From: Hyphomicrobiales bacterium
GTDB lineage: Bacteria; Pseudomonadota; Alphaproteobacteria; Rhizobiales; Xanthobacteraceae
Direction of reading: 5' to 3'
DNA length: 49,217 nt
Assembly: GCA_021732215.1 (NCBI GenBank)
Contig: JAKFVL010000031.1
Coordinates: 1 to 49,217 of the forward strand
The notes beneath the pieces were generated by a model that was not told the origin of the DNA, ran no database searches, and saw only the letters and a list, made by a program, of their open reading frames with translations. Of this stretch, positions 9,486-18,334 are shown piece by piece. Position numbers and translations under genes: made by a program. Position 1 is the first letter of the stretch. Every line of letters begins with the position of its first letter.

Positions 9486-11131
9486 ATGGACCCCAGCGCC
9501 GAGCAACTGCCGGCCGATCTTGCCGCCGCGCATGCGATGATCCTGGCCGAGCGCGCGGCCAGGCTTGCGGCGGAAGCCAGGCTTGCTGAAGCGGCCAATG
9601 CCCAGGCGAAGCAATCGAGCACTGAAGCGCTGATTGCCCATCTCAAGCTTGAGATCGAGAAGCTGCGTCGCACGCTTTATGGGGCGCGCTCGGGGCGGTC
9701 GTCGCGGCTGCTCGATCAGTTGGAGTTGGAACTTGAAGAACTCGAGGCGGCTGCGACCGAAGATGAACTCGCTGCCGAAAAGGCGGCAGAAAAGACTCAG
9801 AGGGTGCGTTCGTTTGAGCGCAAGCGGCCGGTGCGCCAACCCTTCCCCGACGACATTGAGCGCGAGCGCGTGGTCCTGCCGGCTCCGACGCAATGTCCCT
9901 GCTGCGGGTCGGCGTGGCTGTCGAAGCTCGGCGAATGCGTGACCTCGACGCTGGAAGAGATCCCGCGGCGGTTCAAGGTGGTCGACACGGTGCGGGAGAA
10001 TTCAGTTGCCGGGATTGCGAGACGATCACGCAGCCGCCGGCACCGTTCCATGCGACGCCGCGCGGCTATATCGGGCCGCAGCTTCTGGCGACGATCCTGT
10101 TCGACAAGTTCGGCCAGCATCAGCCGTTAAGCCGACAGAGCCAGCGCTTCAAATGCGAGGGGATCGATCTGTCGGTCTCGACGCTGGCGGACCAGGTCGG
10201 CGCCGGAGCTTTTGCCGCCAGGCCGATCTTTGAACTGATCGAAGCCTATGTGCTCTCCGCCGAGAGGCTCCATGGTGACGAGATCCCGATGCTGGCAAAG
10301 GGGAGGACAGATACCGGCCGGATTTGGACCTATGTCCGCGACGATCGGCCATTTGGTGGGCGAGATCCGCCGGCGGCGCTGTTTTACGCCTCGCGCGATC
10401 GGCGCGGCGAACATCCGGCGCGGCATCTTCAGACCTTCGCCGGCATCCTTCAAGCCGACGCCTATAGCGGGTTCAACGCTCTCTTCGATCCCGGACGCAA
10501 GGCGTCGCTGGCCACGCCTGCCTTCTGCTGGGCGCACGGCCGGAGGGCGTTCTTCGAATTGGCCGATACCGCCCAGAACGCGCGGCGCGGACGCTCAGCG
10601 ACGGCAATCTCGCCGATTGCGCTGGAAGCGGTCCGTCGGATCGACCAGCTGTTCGAGATCGAGCGTGAGATCCATGGGATGAGTGCTGGGGAACGGCTGC
10701 GGGTTCGCCAGGTGAGAAGTGCGCCGCTGCTGACCGATTTTGAGGCTTGGCTGCGGGACGAATGTGCCCGGCTCTCGCGTTCGTCCAACGTCATCAAGCC
10801 GATTAGCTACCTGCTCAACCGGTGGGATGGCTTTGCCCGCTTTGCCCATAATGGAAGGATTTGCCTGACCAACAATGCCGCAGAGCGGGCGCTGCGCGGT
10901 TTTGCTCTTGGAAGAAAGGCATGGTTGTTCGCGGGCTCCGATCGCGGTGCCGAGCGGGCCGCCGTGATGGCGACGCTCATCATGACGGCGCGTCTCAACA
11001 ACTCTGACCCGAAAGCCTGGCTCGCCGACGTCTTTGCGCGCATCGCCGACTTGCCGCAGAACTGCCTGCAAGAGTTGCTGCCGTGGAATTGGACGCCTCC
11101 CACGTCGATGTCCTCCGCACAGGCGGCGTAG
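9486..11131 (+). pseudogene. tnpC: IS66 tnpC transposase, single frameshift
   Basis: Starts ATG at 9486 and runs to TAG at 11131, about 548 codons, the normal IS66 transposase length. The N-terminal part has the coiled region and zinc-finger-like segment (CPCCGSAW, then C.DC). One T is missing at about 10001, where TVRENFSCRDC should be read, so the frame breaks near residue 172. The rest is intact in the next frame and holds the DDE region (HGDEIPML, LQADAYSGF, NNAAERALR). A single base change would restore it, so the loss is recent. Confidence 0.88.
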
Positions 11132-11133
11132 CC

Positions 11134-11394
11134 ATGCCTGTCAACAAAGTTCATTCCGTCTTCACCATCGGTCGCGTCGCAAAGGACCTCGGCGAAGACG
11201 AGGACTGGCTCTGGGACGTGGCTAACGGAATGGACCCGGAGGACGGCGTTATCTGGGTTTACGGCACAGGTGACGACGGCGTCATGGCGTTCACCGACTT
11301 CGGCATCGAAAACCTGATGGAACTCATCAGGGACACAAGGAAGACCCCGAACTCCTCAAGCGGTGAAATCGGTGATCCACTGTCCGCGGCCTAG
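11134..11394 (+). pseudogene. IS66 passenger gene, small acidic hypothetical protein
   Basis: Begins MPVNKVHSVFTIGRVAKDLG two bases after the tnpC stop, and is rich in Asp and Glu (DEDWLWD, DPEDGVIW). I know similar short genes directly after tnpC in other rhizobial IS66 elements; their function is unknown. Near 11330 a small indel shifts the frame. The other frame ends HKEDPELLKR and stops at 11364-11366, which looks like the original C-terminus, whereas the present frame runs on to 11394 with unrelated residues. Confidence 0.65.
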
Positions 11395-11397
11395 CTC

Positions 11398-11525
11398 GGA
11401 TGGATACCGCCTGGCGTGATCTGCCCGAGGTGTTTGATCCGCGCACCACGTGCCACAACCGCTTCGTCCGCTGGCGGTGCTGGTGTTTGGGACCGCATCA
11501 TGGCCGCACTTGCTCCTGCCCATAG
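11398..11525 (+). pseudogene. IS5-family transposase fragment (N-terminal part)
   Basis: One frame gives DTAWRDLPEVFDPRTTCHNR and then FVRWR; after a frameshift near 11475 another gives AGVWDRIMAALAPAHSAVQ. This is the conserved N-terminal block of IS5-family transposases. The fragment is out of frame, short and without terminal repeats. It abuts the truncated IS66, so it probably marks the recombination or insertion event that removed the IS66 right end. Confidence 0.65.
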
Positions 11526-11738
11526 TGCTGTTCAGCGAGTTCAGCGTGCTTCAGCAAGGAGCTTCATCACAAGAACCTCGAACGGCGATTTTCGGGTCCT
11601 CTCGATCGGCTGACGCACGAAGGTACATGTTCTGGCGACGAGCACGAATACGACCAGCGTCGTCGTGAGCAGCCATTACGAAACGGCATAGCGAGTAAGT
11701 GACAATTTAATCACGGCAGCAATTTCGGCCGAAGGATT

Positions 11739-11954
11739 TTACTTTTCCCTTGTCCGCCGTCGGATAGCGGCCAGCTCCGAAAGGAGTAGCTTGGCCACAG
11801 TTTTAGGCGACGATTCCCCGACCTGGATGGCCTTGATCCCGAGCCGGGACCGAACATACACGACCGATCTGTCCACAAAATAAGTACCGCGATACGTAAC
11901 CCCTCGTATAGTAACGGAAACGGGCCTCACCGGAATGGGTCTGCCATCAGTCAT
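11739..11954 (-). CDS. Small conserved-looking hypothetical protein
   Basis: A 71-residue basic protein (MTDGRPIPVRPVSVTIRGVT at the start, ending LLLSELAAIRRRTREK). The first half suggests a small beta-structure and the end an amphipathic helix. There is no signal peptide or membrane segment. A reasonable AGGGTGA ribosome-binding site precedes ATG 11954. I do not recognise a named family, though similar short proteins occur in Bradyrhizobium accessory regions. The function is unknown and nearby genes give no clue. Confidence 0.5.
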   Translation of the reverse strand: MTDGRPIPVRPVSVTIRGVTYRGTYFVDRSVVYVRSRLGIKAIQVGESSPKTVAKLLLSELAAIRRRTREK

Positions 11955-12713
11955 AAAGTCACCCTGGCAGGCGAATCCGCCTGACCTTCCGACTTGTACC
12001 GTACGGCCGAAACGAGATGTGCCCGGAGTGCCTAGGAGTCCGGGCCCGTCCCTTAGCCTACGTGGCTGGCAGCCGCTCAGCTATGGCATATTCTTGGCGA
12101 TTTCCGAGCGCACGATATTGATCGTCCTCAAAGTCGAGAGCGCTCACTTGGGGCGCGCGACGGCTAACGACCCAGTGCGCGGGGTAGCGCACACACCGAG
12201 CAGTTACCGCAAAGAGATGAGCAAGCGGCGTCCATCGCTTCCCGACCCGCCGACGCGAATGCGTCCAAGAATGCGCAACAGTGAGCCAAGGTTCATTGCC
12301 TATTTCCGATAGCAAAATAGCCCGCCAATCCGCTGTTTGGGCGGACTGCTTCAGGGAGGATTCTCTGCGTCAATGGGCGTGGCTTCAGGCGTTGCCGACC
12401 CGCTTGGCTCAACGCGATGAGATCGGTGCCACCTTCCTGCTAGGGACGCCGCGGTTGGGAAGGGTGCAGTCCGCTGCGGCAGGTCGGTGACCGAAGCGAT
12501 CCTCCGGCAAAGTAAAACCGCCGACGCGGATCGACTGCCATGCTGAGTTGCCCCTTTCCGTGAGCGGAATTAACGACGGAGAATTCATATTTCCTTGAAG
12601 GTCTGCTCCTCCCGGCACGTAGATGCCAGGAAAGGTGGTTTGCCGGCTTTCTTGAGACTCCGTTCAATCCGGTGGTGTAGATCACGGCTATGAGACGGAG
12701 GTTTGCTTAGCTC
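11955..12713. other. Intergenic stretch before Flp pilin
   Basis: About 760 bp. Several short frames are open on both strands (for example minus-strand 12058-12315), but none has a convincing start, composition or family resemblance. The last 30 bases carry a GGAGG for the pilin gene. Confidence 0.3.
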
Positions 12714-12875
12714 ATGAAAATCATTCGCAAGTTCCTGGCCGACGAGACAGGCGCGACCGCTATCGAGTACGGTCTCATTGCCGCTGGCATCTCGCTCGCG
12801 ATCATCGCGATCGTGAACGGCCTCGGCAGCAATATCAGAACGAAGTTCACTTCGATCAACACATCACTCAAGTGA
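12714..12875 (+). CDS. Flp/Fap-type pilin subunit (orphan)
   Basis: A 53-residue class IVb (Flp) pilin precursor. The basic leader (MKIIRKFLADETG) is followed by ATAIEYGLIAAGISLAIIAI, the hallmark Flp N-terminal helix in which the Glu-Tyr pair follows the prepilin-peptidase cleavage point (after the Gly of ETG). It has the expected short tail and stops at TGA 12873-12875. A GGAGG lies 12 bases before the ATG. Mature Flp subunits polymerise into tight-adherence (Tad) pili using TadV/CpaA and TadA-C. No tad/cpa assembly genes are in the window, so assembly would need a distant locus. A PilZ gene follows 152 bp downstream. Confidence 0.9.
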   Translation: MKIIRKFLADETGATAIEYGLIAAGISLAIIAIVNGLGSNIRTKFTSINTSLK

Positions 12876-12914
12876 TGTGATGTCCATCGATCGATGCGAT
12901 CTTGCTCCATGGTC

Positions 12915-12934
12915 GCCCGGCGGGGCCTTTTCTT
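12915..12934 (+). terminator. Possible terminator after Flp pilin
   Basis: GCCC-GGCG-GGGC hairpin followed by CTTTTCTT. The stem is short and GC-rich with a broken T-run, so it is a weak intrinsic-terminator candidate about 40 bp past the pilin stop. Confidence 0.4.
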
Positions 12935-13027
12935 GTGTGTTTGTCTGCAATCACAGTTTTGCGGCACGCCAAGCCAGGATATGCTCGAGATAAGCGAGAT
13001 CGGCATCCAGGGCTGGATTGTTGTCCG

Positions 13028-13270
13028 ATGAGCACGGAAAGGCGCACCACATTCCGTCAGCGAGTCCTAAAGGCCGGAACGATCGAGTTCGGCGGCAGTG
13101 CCATCGACTGCACCATCCGAAACTGGTCTGCGACCGGCGCTGCCCTCGACGTCACCAGCCCGGTGGGGATCCCCGCGCATTTCACGCTGTTCGTTCCGGC
13201 CGATGGACGCCACAGGGCGTGCCGGGTGGCGTGGCGCAAGGATAGGCGGATCGGAGTGACGTTCGAATAG
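13028..13270 (+). CDS. Single-domain PilZ protein (c-di-GMP receptor candidate)
   Basis: An 80-residue protein made of one PilZ domain. Both c-di-GMP-binding motifs are present: RxxxR (RTTFR, about residues 6-10) and NxSxxG (NWSATG, in the middle). The rest is a short beta-barrel ending RIGVTFE. I chose ATG 13028 because upstream sequence in frame does not belong to the fold. Single-domain PilZ proteins bind c-di-GMP and act on motility, pili or polysaccharide machinery by protein contact. It lies beside an orphan Flp pilin and near several c-di-GMP enzymes; a link to surface attachment is inference. Confidence 0.82.
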   Translation: MSTERRTTFRQRVLKAGTIEFGGSAIDCTIRNWSATGAALDVTSPVGIPAHFTLFVPADGRHRACRVAWRKDRRIGVTFE

Positions 13271-13722
13271 CGGTGATTTTGCGAGTCATCTTAGGCTATA
13301 CCGCAACCTGTCGGTTGATCTTTGTCAAATCGGAATTGGCTCTCCGATAGTTGCGCAAATTGGTTGCTTGTCCCCCGAGCGCGCTGAGGGGTGTTTCGCG
13401 ATGGTCACGATGGTTGGCGGACGTGCTGCTGCATGGCAGAGATCCACGTTATGGCGCCGGTAACGGACATCGCTTGAGCAGCAAAGCTGGGTAGTCGCCT
13501 CAGCTCATTTGCCGAAGATCCTGCGAGCGATCTGCGATTCGGTTGCTAGCTAGGTTTCAGACAAGTCAACGGCCCTTTCGCGCTGAGAACGCAAAAGGGC
13601 CGTTACTCCAGCTACGAAGAGTTTCGCGAGCTGAGGCCTTGACCGTTCTGATGGTTTGGCGCCTTCAAACCTGAAGGCAGATGTCGTGGTTGTATCCAGT
13701 CATTTTGCCAACGTCACGCAAA
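13271..13722. other. Intergenic stretch with strong hairpin
   Basis: Between the convergent PilZ gene and the diguanylate cyclase. No open frame is supported. The notable content is the 15-bp stem described separately at 13568-13604. Confidence 0.4.
13568..13604. terminator. Strong inverted repeat between convergent genes
   Basis: The 15-nt arms 13568-13582 and 13590-13604 pair with one mismatch around a 7-nt loop (core AACGGCCCTTT with AAAGGGCCGTT). No T-run follows on either strand. Its place between two convergent genes suggests a bidirectional transcript-end or RNA-stability structure; a REP-like element is the alternative. Confidence 0.5.
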
Positions 13723-14754
13723 TCACGCAGCAATATCGCCGTCGAGATCGACTTCCGTCATAGTTCGATTTCGGCCAGAGCGCTTCGCCTGATACAAGGC
13801 TTGATCGGCCCGTTCGACGAGATCGCCAATTGATTCGCCTGGTCGGAACTCGGCCACGCCGATCGAAACGGTAATGGCCCCGAGTTCTTCTCCAGTCGAT
13901 CTCCTATGCATTCTTCGCTCCGCGATCTTGCGTCGAACGCGTTCGGCAATCGCCCGCGCCGTACTGAGTTCGGTGCTGTCCAGTACGCCGATCAATTCCT
14001 CTCCGCCGTATCGAGCGGGAAAGTCACTCTCGCGAAGCTGTTCTTTGAACACCCCCGCCGCCAACCGCAAAACTTGATCGCCGACTTGATGACCGTAGGT
14101 ATCATTGAAGCGCTTGAAGTGATCGATATCAATAAGCAAGATGCTCAATGCGTCGCCGCTCTCCATGGCTCTAATCTGCGCGGCATGCAGCCGTTCATCA
14201 AGACCTCTCCGGTTGGCCAAGCCCGTCAATGCATCGGTTCTTGCGTTCTGGTCGGATCGTGCCAACGTTTCTCTCACTTTATCGAGTTCTTGGGTGGCGC
14301 TGGTAAAGCTTGCCTCCAGGTTTTGTGCACGAGATGTCGCTCTGAGTAGTTCATCAAGGAGGTTGCTGATCAACGCCTTTGGATCAGTCAGGTCGGCCTG
14401 CGCCGCGACATCTCTTAAGCTCAAGATCTGAGCGTTCTGGCTGTCGATTGCGTTTGTCAGGAGCTCTTTGGCTCTGTTGACCAAGCTTCGGACCTTGTCC
14501 GGAATATCTCCTCTGTCGTTTCCAAGCAGAAATATACGAACAAGTTCGCTATTCGTTTGTTCGCTAAACGGCTTTCGATTGCCGATTAGCACATCGATCG
14601 TCCTATTGAGGTCTACAGACGAACGAGCCGCGTATTCAAACCAGATCGAAAAATTGTCTGGACTCGGCGGTACCTTGTGCTTGTTCATATGTTCCAGCGC
14701 TTGCTTGGCAAGCGAAGCGGCGTAGTCGAATTCGATGGAATCAAACGAGGTCAA
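13723..14754 (-). CDS. Soluble diguanylate cyclase, GGEEL variant
   Basis: A 343-residue cytoplasmic protein. The N-terminal 165 residues are mainly helical with a coiled-coil end (about 140-168), with no membrane segments. The GGDEF domain spans about 172-335. The signature reads GGEEL at 250-254, with Leu where Phe is usual. The metal and catalytic acidic residues are kept, as is DIDHFKRFND. An inhibitory I-site RESD is at 241-244. It should make c-di-GMP from GTP with product inhibition, though the Leu deserves a test. The N-terminal region resembles that of other rhizobial diguanylate cyclases, but its ligand or partner is unknown. It is monocistronic and convergent with the PilZ gene. 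Confidence 0.92.
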   Translation of the reverse strand: MTSFDSIEFDYAASLAKQALEHMNKHKVPPSPDNFSIWFEYAARSSVDLNRTIDVLIGNRKPFSEQTNSELVRIFLLGNDRGDIPDKVRSLVNRAKELLTNAIDSQNAQILSLRDVAAQADLTDPKALISNLLDELLRATSRAQNLEASFTSATQELDKVRETLARSDQNARTDALTGLANRRGLDERLHAAQIRAMESGDALSILLIDIDHFKRFNDTYGHQVGDQVLRLAAGVFKEQLRESDFPARYGGEELIGVLDSTELSTARAIAERVRRKIAERRMHRRSTGEELGAITVSIGVAEFRPGESIGDLVERADQALYQAKRSGRNRTMTEVDLDGDIAA

Positions 14755-15255
14755 GGCGACGTGGTCCTAGGATTTCGAATGGTCGCGGCCGTCGGTGCTA
14801 CAAGTTAGGAAGGCGCTCTGGCAATTCATACCTCGGAGTGGTTGCCGAAGTTCTAAAGCCGACTCGCGAAATTCGGCAACGACTCAGGAAAAGGCTTCCA
14901 CTAAGACTTCATCACCGGAAGGAATGATCCCTGTGGGTCGCGACCCAGGCTGGGGGTTCGTGCGAACATTCGAGTGGCGGTGTCCCGCTGGATCAAAGAG
15001 CATTCCTGGTGACCTAAGCCGACTTCCGCTTGATCTTGCCGATGTCCGGAAGCCAAACTAGCGGGCCGCGCTCCAATACGGCCGAAGAAAATCGTCTATC
15101 GGCTCTTGCCACACAGATAGATTTACGTAGATTTAACGAGCCGTTGCACCAGCCAGTCCAATCTGACTTGGCGAGCAGAAGCTTCCAAGCAGGTTTGCTT
15201 TGATCGGCTAGCATCTCAATAGTGGTATTAACTTGGGCGATCGCCGGGGGCCCGA
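14755..15255. other. Intergenic, divergent promoters expected
   Basis: Five hundred bases between the start of the diguanylate cyclase (minus) and the adenylate cyclase (plus). It must hold both promoters, but no clear sigma-70 or sigma-54 boxes were recognised. No gene is supported. Confidence 0.3.
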
Positions 15256-17292
15256 ATGTCTTCCGACATCAAGCGATCGATAGGGGCAGATGGCGGCACT
15301 GCGCTGGACGGGGCGCTGGCCGAACAAGATCGCCAATTTCGCGAACTTCTGGAGTTCTGTCCCGCGGCTTTACTGGTGGTCGATGATGACGGCCGACTGC
15401 TTTTTCACAACGCCCGACTACGTGAAATCCTGGGCTACACCCGAGACGAACTCCACATGTTCGACACTCGGTTGACTTGGTATGACTTAGACCAACGCGA
15501 ACGAATCATTCAGCAACTGAGGGACCGCGGCGGCCAGGTATTGAATGAAAGAGTCACATGGCGAACGAAGAGAGGCTCGTTAGTTCACTTGCTCCTTTCC
15601 TACGTGCAGGTTGCATACCACGGAGGTCATATCAGCTTCGTTGGGGGCAAGCGCGTAGTATGGGTTTACGACATAACCGCATTGACGCAACACGAAGAAC
15701 AAGTAGCCGAGCAGGAACGCCAGCTCCGCGAGATTCTCGACTATAGCCCGGCCGCAGTGGGGGTTGTCGACGAGGACGGACGTCTCCTGTTTCACAATCG
15801 TCGATTGCGTGATTTGACCGGCTATGAGAAAGACGAACTGCAACTGTTTGATACCAAACGGTTCTGGCACGACCTCGCTCACCGTGAGCGCATAGTTCAG
15901 CTGCTGAGGACCCGCGGCGGACAATTGCTCAATGAGGAAGTGATCTGGACGAGCAAGCAGGGTGAATTACTCAATCTGCTGATCTCTTATGTTCAGGTCG
16001 CTTATCATGGCGGTCATGTCGCGGTGGCGGGGGGCAAGCGGCTCTTCTGGCTTTACGATATTACGCCGTTGCGGCGGGCTGAACAGGCTCGACTACGCAG
16101 CGAACGGCGCCTCGCCGAAGCGATAGAGAGCATTTCCGAAGGGTTCGTCTGCTATGACGGAGAAGACCGGCTGGTCATCTGCAACTCGTGCTATCGCAAT
16201 CTGCTCTATCCGGGCCTGGAAGTTGATCTTAGCGCGGGTGTTACCTTCGAGAGCATTATCCGCCGCGCTGCGGAACGCGGTTACATCAAGGATGCGGAAG
16301 GTCGGGTAGAGGAATGGATTGCGGAACGGCTGCGGCAGCATGGGAGTCCCGGCGAGCCGCAAGTTCAGCGGCGCCACAGCGGCCGTTGGGTAATGGTCAG
16401 CGAACGCCGCACTGATGATGGCGGCACCGTGTCCGTCTATTCCGATATCAGCGAGCTCAAGCAGCGCGAGCAAGATCTTACCGAAAAGTCGAACGCGCTG
16501 GCCGCACTATCGTCCAAACTCGCAAAGTACCTTGCGCCTCAGGTGTACGACACGATCTTCACCGGGCAGCAGGAAGTCAAGATCGTCAGTAAGCGCAAGA
16601 AGCTCACAGTATGCTTCACCGATCTCGTTGGATTCACCGAGATCACGGACAACATGGAGTCGGAGGACCTCGCCCAACTCCTGAATCACTATCTGACCGA
16701 GATGTCGAAGATTGCGTTGCAGTATGGCGCCACGATCGACAAGTATGTCGGTGACGCAATTGTACTGTTCTTCGGGGACCCGACCAGTTTAGGCGTCAAG
16801 GCGGACGCGCTGGCCTGCGTGCAGATGGCAATTGCAATGCAAGAGCGCATCGGCGAACTGGCCGATGAATGGGCAAAGGACGGTATCGAAACGCCACTGC
16901 GCTGCCGGATCGGCATTCACACGGGCTACTGTACGGTCGGCAATTTTGGAAGCGAGGACCGCATGGACTACACCATGGTCGGGGGCACCGTGAACCTCGC
17001 TTCGCGACTGGAACATGAGGCGGCGCCTGGCGGAATATTAGTCTCGTTTGAGACGTATGCGCATGTAAAAGACGATGTCCACTGCGAGGAGGTAGGCAGT
17101 ATTCGGGTCAAGGGCATCGCCCAGCCGATCACGACGTATGCGGTGATGGGGTCATTGCAGGAAGGGGAGCAGACGGGAACCGCGCACTTGCGGCTCGAGT
17201 TTGATGTCGGCCGAATGTCCGATGACGAACGTCAAGCAGCAGCGGCTAAGCTGCGCCATGCGCTTGTGTTGCTTGAGAAAAGTGAGAAATGA
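15256..17292 (+). CDS. PAS-PAS-PAS class III adenylate cyclase
   Basis: A 678-residue cytoplasmic enzyme. Two PAS domains (about 27-150 and 156-275) are close copies of each other (FCPAALLVVDDDGRLLFHN against YSPAAVGVVDEDGRLLFHN; both contain YVQVAYHGGH), showing an internal tandem duplication. A third, PAS_7-like domain follows at about 285-405, then a short coiled linker and the cyclase domain (about 440-625). Metal-binding Asp456 (CFTD) and Asp500 (YVGD), adenine-selecting Lys496, Thr573 (class IIIb pattern) and transition-state Asn580 and Arg584 (NLASR) are all present, so cAMP production is expected. The sensor signal is unknown. The gene stands alone. Confidence 0.9.
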   Translation: MSSDIKRSIGADGGTALDGALAEQDRQFRELLEFCPAALLVVDDDGRLLFHNARLREILGYTRDELHMFDTRLTWYDLDQRERIIQQLRDRGGQVLNERVTWRTKRGSLVHLLLSYVQVAYHGGHISFVGGKRVVWVYDITALTQHEEQVAEQERQLREILDYSPAAVGVVDEDGRLLFHNRRLRDLTGYEKDELQLFDTKRFWHDLAHRERIVQLLRTRGGQLLNEEVIWTSKQGELLNLLISYVQVAYHGGHVAVAGGKRLFWLYDITPLRRAEQARLRSERRLAEAIESISEGFVCYDGEDRLVICNSCYRNLLYPGLEVDLSAGVTFESIIRRAAERGYIKDAEGRVEEWIAERLRQHGSPGEPQVQRRHSGRWVMVSERRTDDGGTVSVYSDISELKQREQDLTEKSNALAALSSKLAKYLAPQVYDTIFTGQQEVKIVSKRKKLTVCFTDLVGFTEITDNMESEDLAQLLNHYLTEMSKIALQYGATIDKYVGDAIVLFFGDPTSLGVKADALACVQMAIAMQERIGELADEWAKDGIETPLRCRIGIHTGYCTVGNFGSEDRMDYTMVGGTVNLASRLEHEAAPGGILVSFETYAHVKDDVHCEEVGSIRVKGIAQPITTYAVMGSLQEGEQTGTAHLRLEFDVGRMSDDERQAAAAKLRHALVLLEKSEK

Positions 17293-17350
17293 AGAGCGGC
17301 GCAATTTGAGTAGTCAGTCGAACCGTCGTCTCCGCTTTTAGCGAGCGATC

Positions 17351-18334
17351 CTATAGCGGTCGTGCTACGCGGAAACCGACGAAGTTATCTCGGTTGCTGG
17401 GTCTATTCATGTAGCGTCTCGCCGAGCGAGTAGTATGAGGATAGTTGTTCCAGGATCCGCCACGCATTGTCCGAAGATTGCAGTCGCCCGTTGCCCTCGC
17501 GCTGCCGTCCCCGGGATTGTCGGCGTTGGCCGTGCTCCAGCAGTCCTCAGTCCACTCCCACACGTTTCCATGCACGTTGTAGAGCCCCCATGGATTGGCT
17601 GCAAAATGGTCGCTGGTCACCGTGGCTTTGCGCCATTCTCCCTTTGGACCGCCGCCATAGGTGACGCTGCCGTTGTAGTTCGCTTGTTCGGTTGAAATGC
17701 TCGATCCCCACCAGAATGGTGTCGTTGATCCCGCCCGCGTAACGTACTCGCGTTCAGCTTCGGACAGCAGCCGATATGTCTTGCCTGTGACGGTGGCGAG
17801 CCAGTCGACATAGCGCTTCGCATCATTCCAGGAAACGCATACAGCTGGATGCCCGTCGCCCTGTGCGAAGCCAGGCGCCCGCCAACTCCGCTCTGCGCTG
17901 TACGCCATCGACGATCCGTCGAAGCAAGCACCGTCCATGCTGTATCCGGTCACTGCGATGAATGCGCCAAACTCGCCTCGCGTGACTGAGAATCGGCCGA
18001 CAGCGAATGGCTTTGCTATCGTAACCTGTACCTGGTCCTCTCGTTCGCTGGTGCCGGGATGCCGTTCCTCGCTCGAAGGTGCACCCATGACGAATCTGCC
18101 GGAAGGGACGAGAACCATCTCAGGGCACCGCTCGCAGTCCTTGAATGGTTGCCCGGCACCAGGGGTAAGGCAGCGTCGCTCGCTTGAAGCAATCTCAATT
18201 TCCACCCCAGCACAGTGTTGGGCCGGAACGGCGGTCACGTACAGCGGCCCGGTCAGGCAGATTGCGGTGACGAGAAGACCTTTGCGCATTAACATCCCGC
18301 TTGGCATATTTTGTTGGCGCTCATTTTGGGGCAT
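17351..18334 (-). CDS. Exported SUMF1/FGE-fold protein without catalytic cysteines
   Basis: Up to 327 residues. A signal peptide (basic MRKG then a hydrophobic stretch ending around VPAQ) is followed by a formylglycine-generating-enzyme-like (SUMF1) domain from about residue 68 (EMVLVPSGRFVMG) to the end (NVWEWTEDCW, RGGSWNN, FVGFRVARP). Real FGEs use two cysteines near the C-terminal arginine-rich segment; here that segment (TMRGGSWNNYPHTTRSARRY) has none, so sulfatase activation is unlikely. Such domains often bind carbohydrate or act as scaffolds. Starts at 18334, 18307 and two further ATGs (residues 14 and 16) are possible; the later ones give the best signal peptide. Confidence 0.88.
   Translation of the reverse strand: MPQNERQQNMPSGMLMRKGLLVTAICLTGPLYVTAVPAQHCAGVEIEIASSERRCLTPGAGQPFKDCERCPEMVLVPSGRFVMGAPSSEERHPGTSEREDQVQVTIAKPFAVGRFSVTRGEFGAFIAVTGYSMDGACFDGSSMAYSAERSWRAPGFAQGDGHPAVCVSWNDAKRYVDWLATVTGKTYRLLSEAEREYVTRAGSTTPFWWGSSISTEQANYNGSVTYGGGPKGEWRKATVTSDHFAANPWGLYNVHGNVWEWTEDCWSTANADNPGDGSARATGDCNLRTMRGGSWNNYPHTTRSARRYMNRPSNRDNFVGFRVARPL

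Larger units (their letters stand above)
8629..11394 (+). mobile_element. Decayed IS66-family element, right end lost
   Basis: Begins with GTAAGCGTCCGAAGAAAGAC at 8629, a typical IS66 left terminal repeat. It holds the standard tnpA-tnpB-tnpC order plus a small passenger gene. tnpA has two frameshifts, tnpC one and the passenger one; only tnpB is intact. No matching right inverted repeat is found downstream. Instead the sequence runs into an IS5-family fragment at about 11398, so the right end was probably deleted or replaced. The element is not expected to move by itself. Confidence 0.85.

Noticed and set aside
12058-12315. An 85-codon minus-strand frame
   Set aside because: Looks slightly protein-like, but has no ribosome-binding site and no recognisable relatives.
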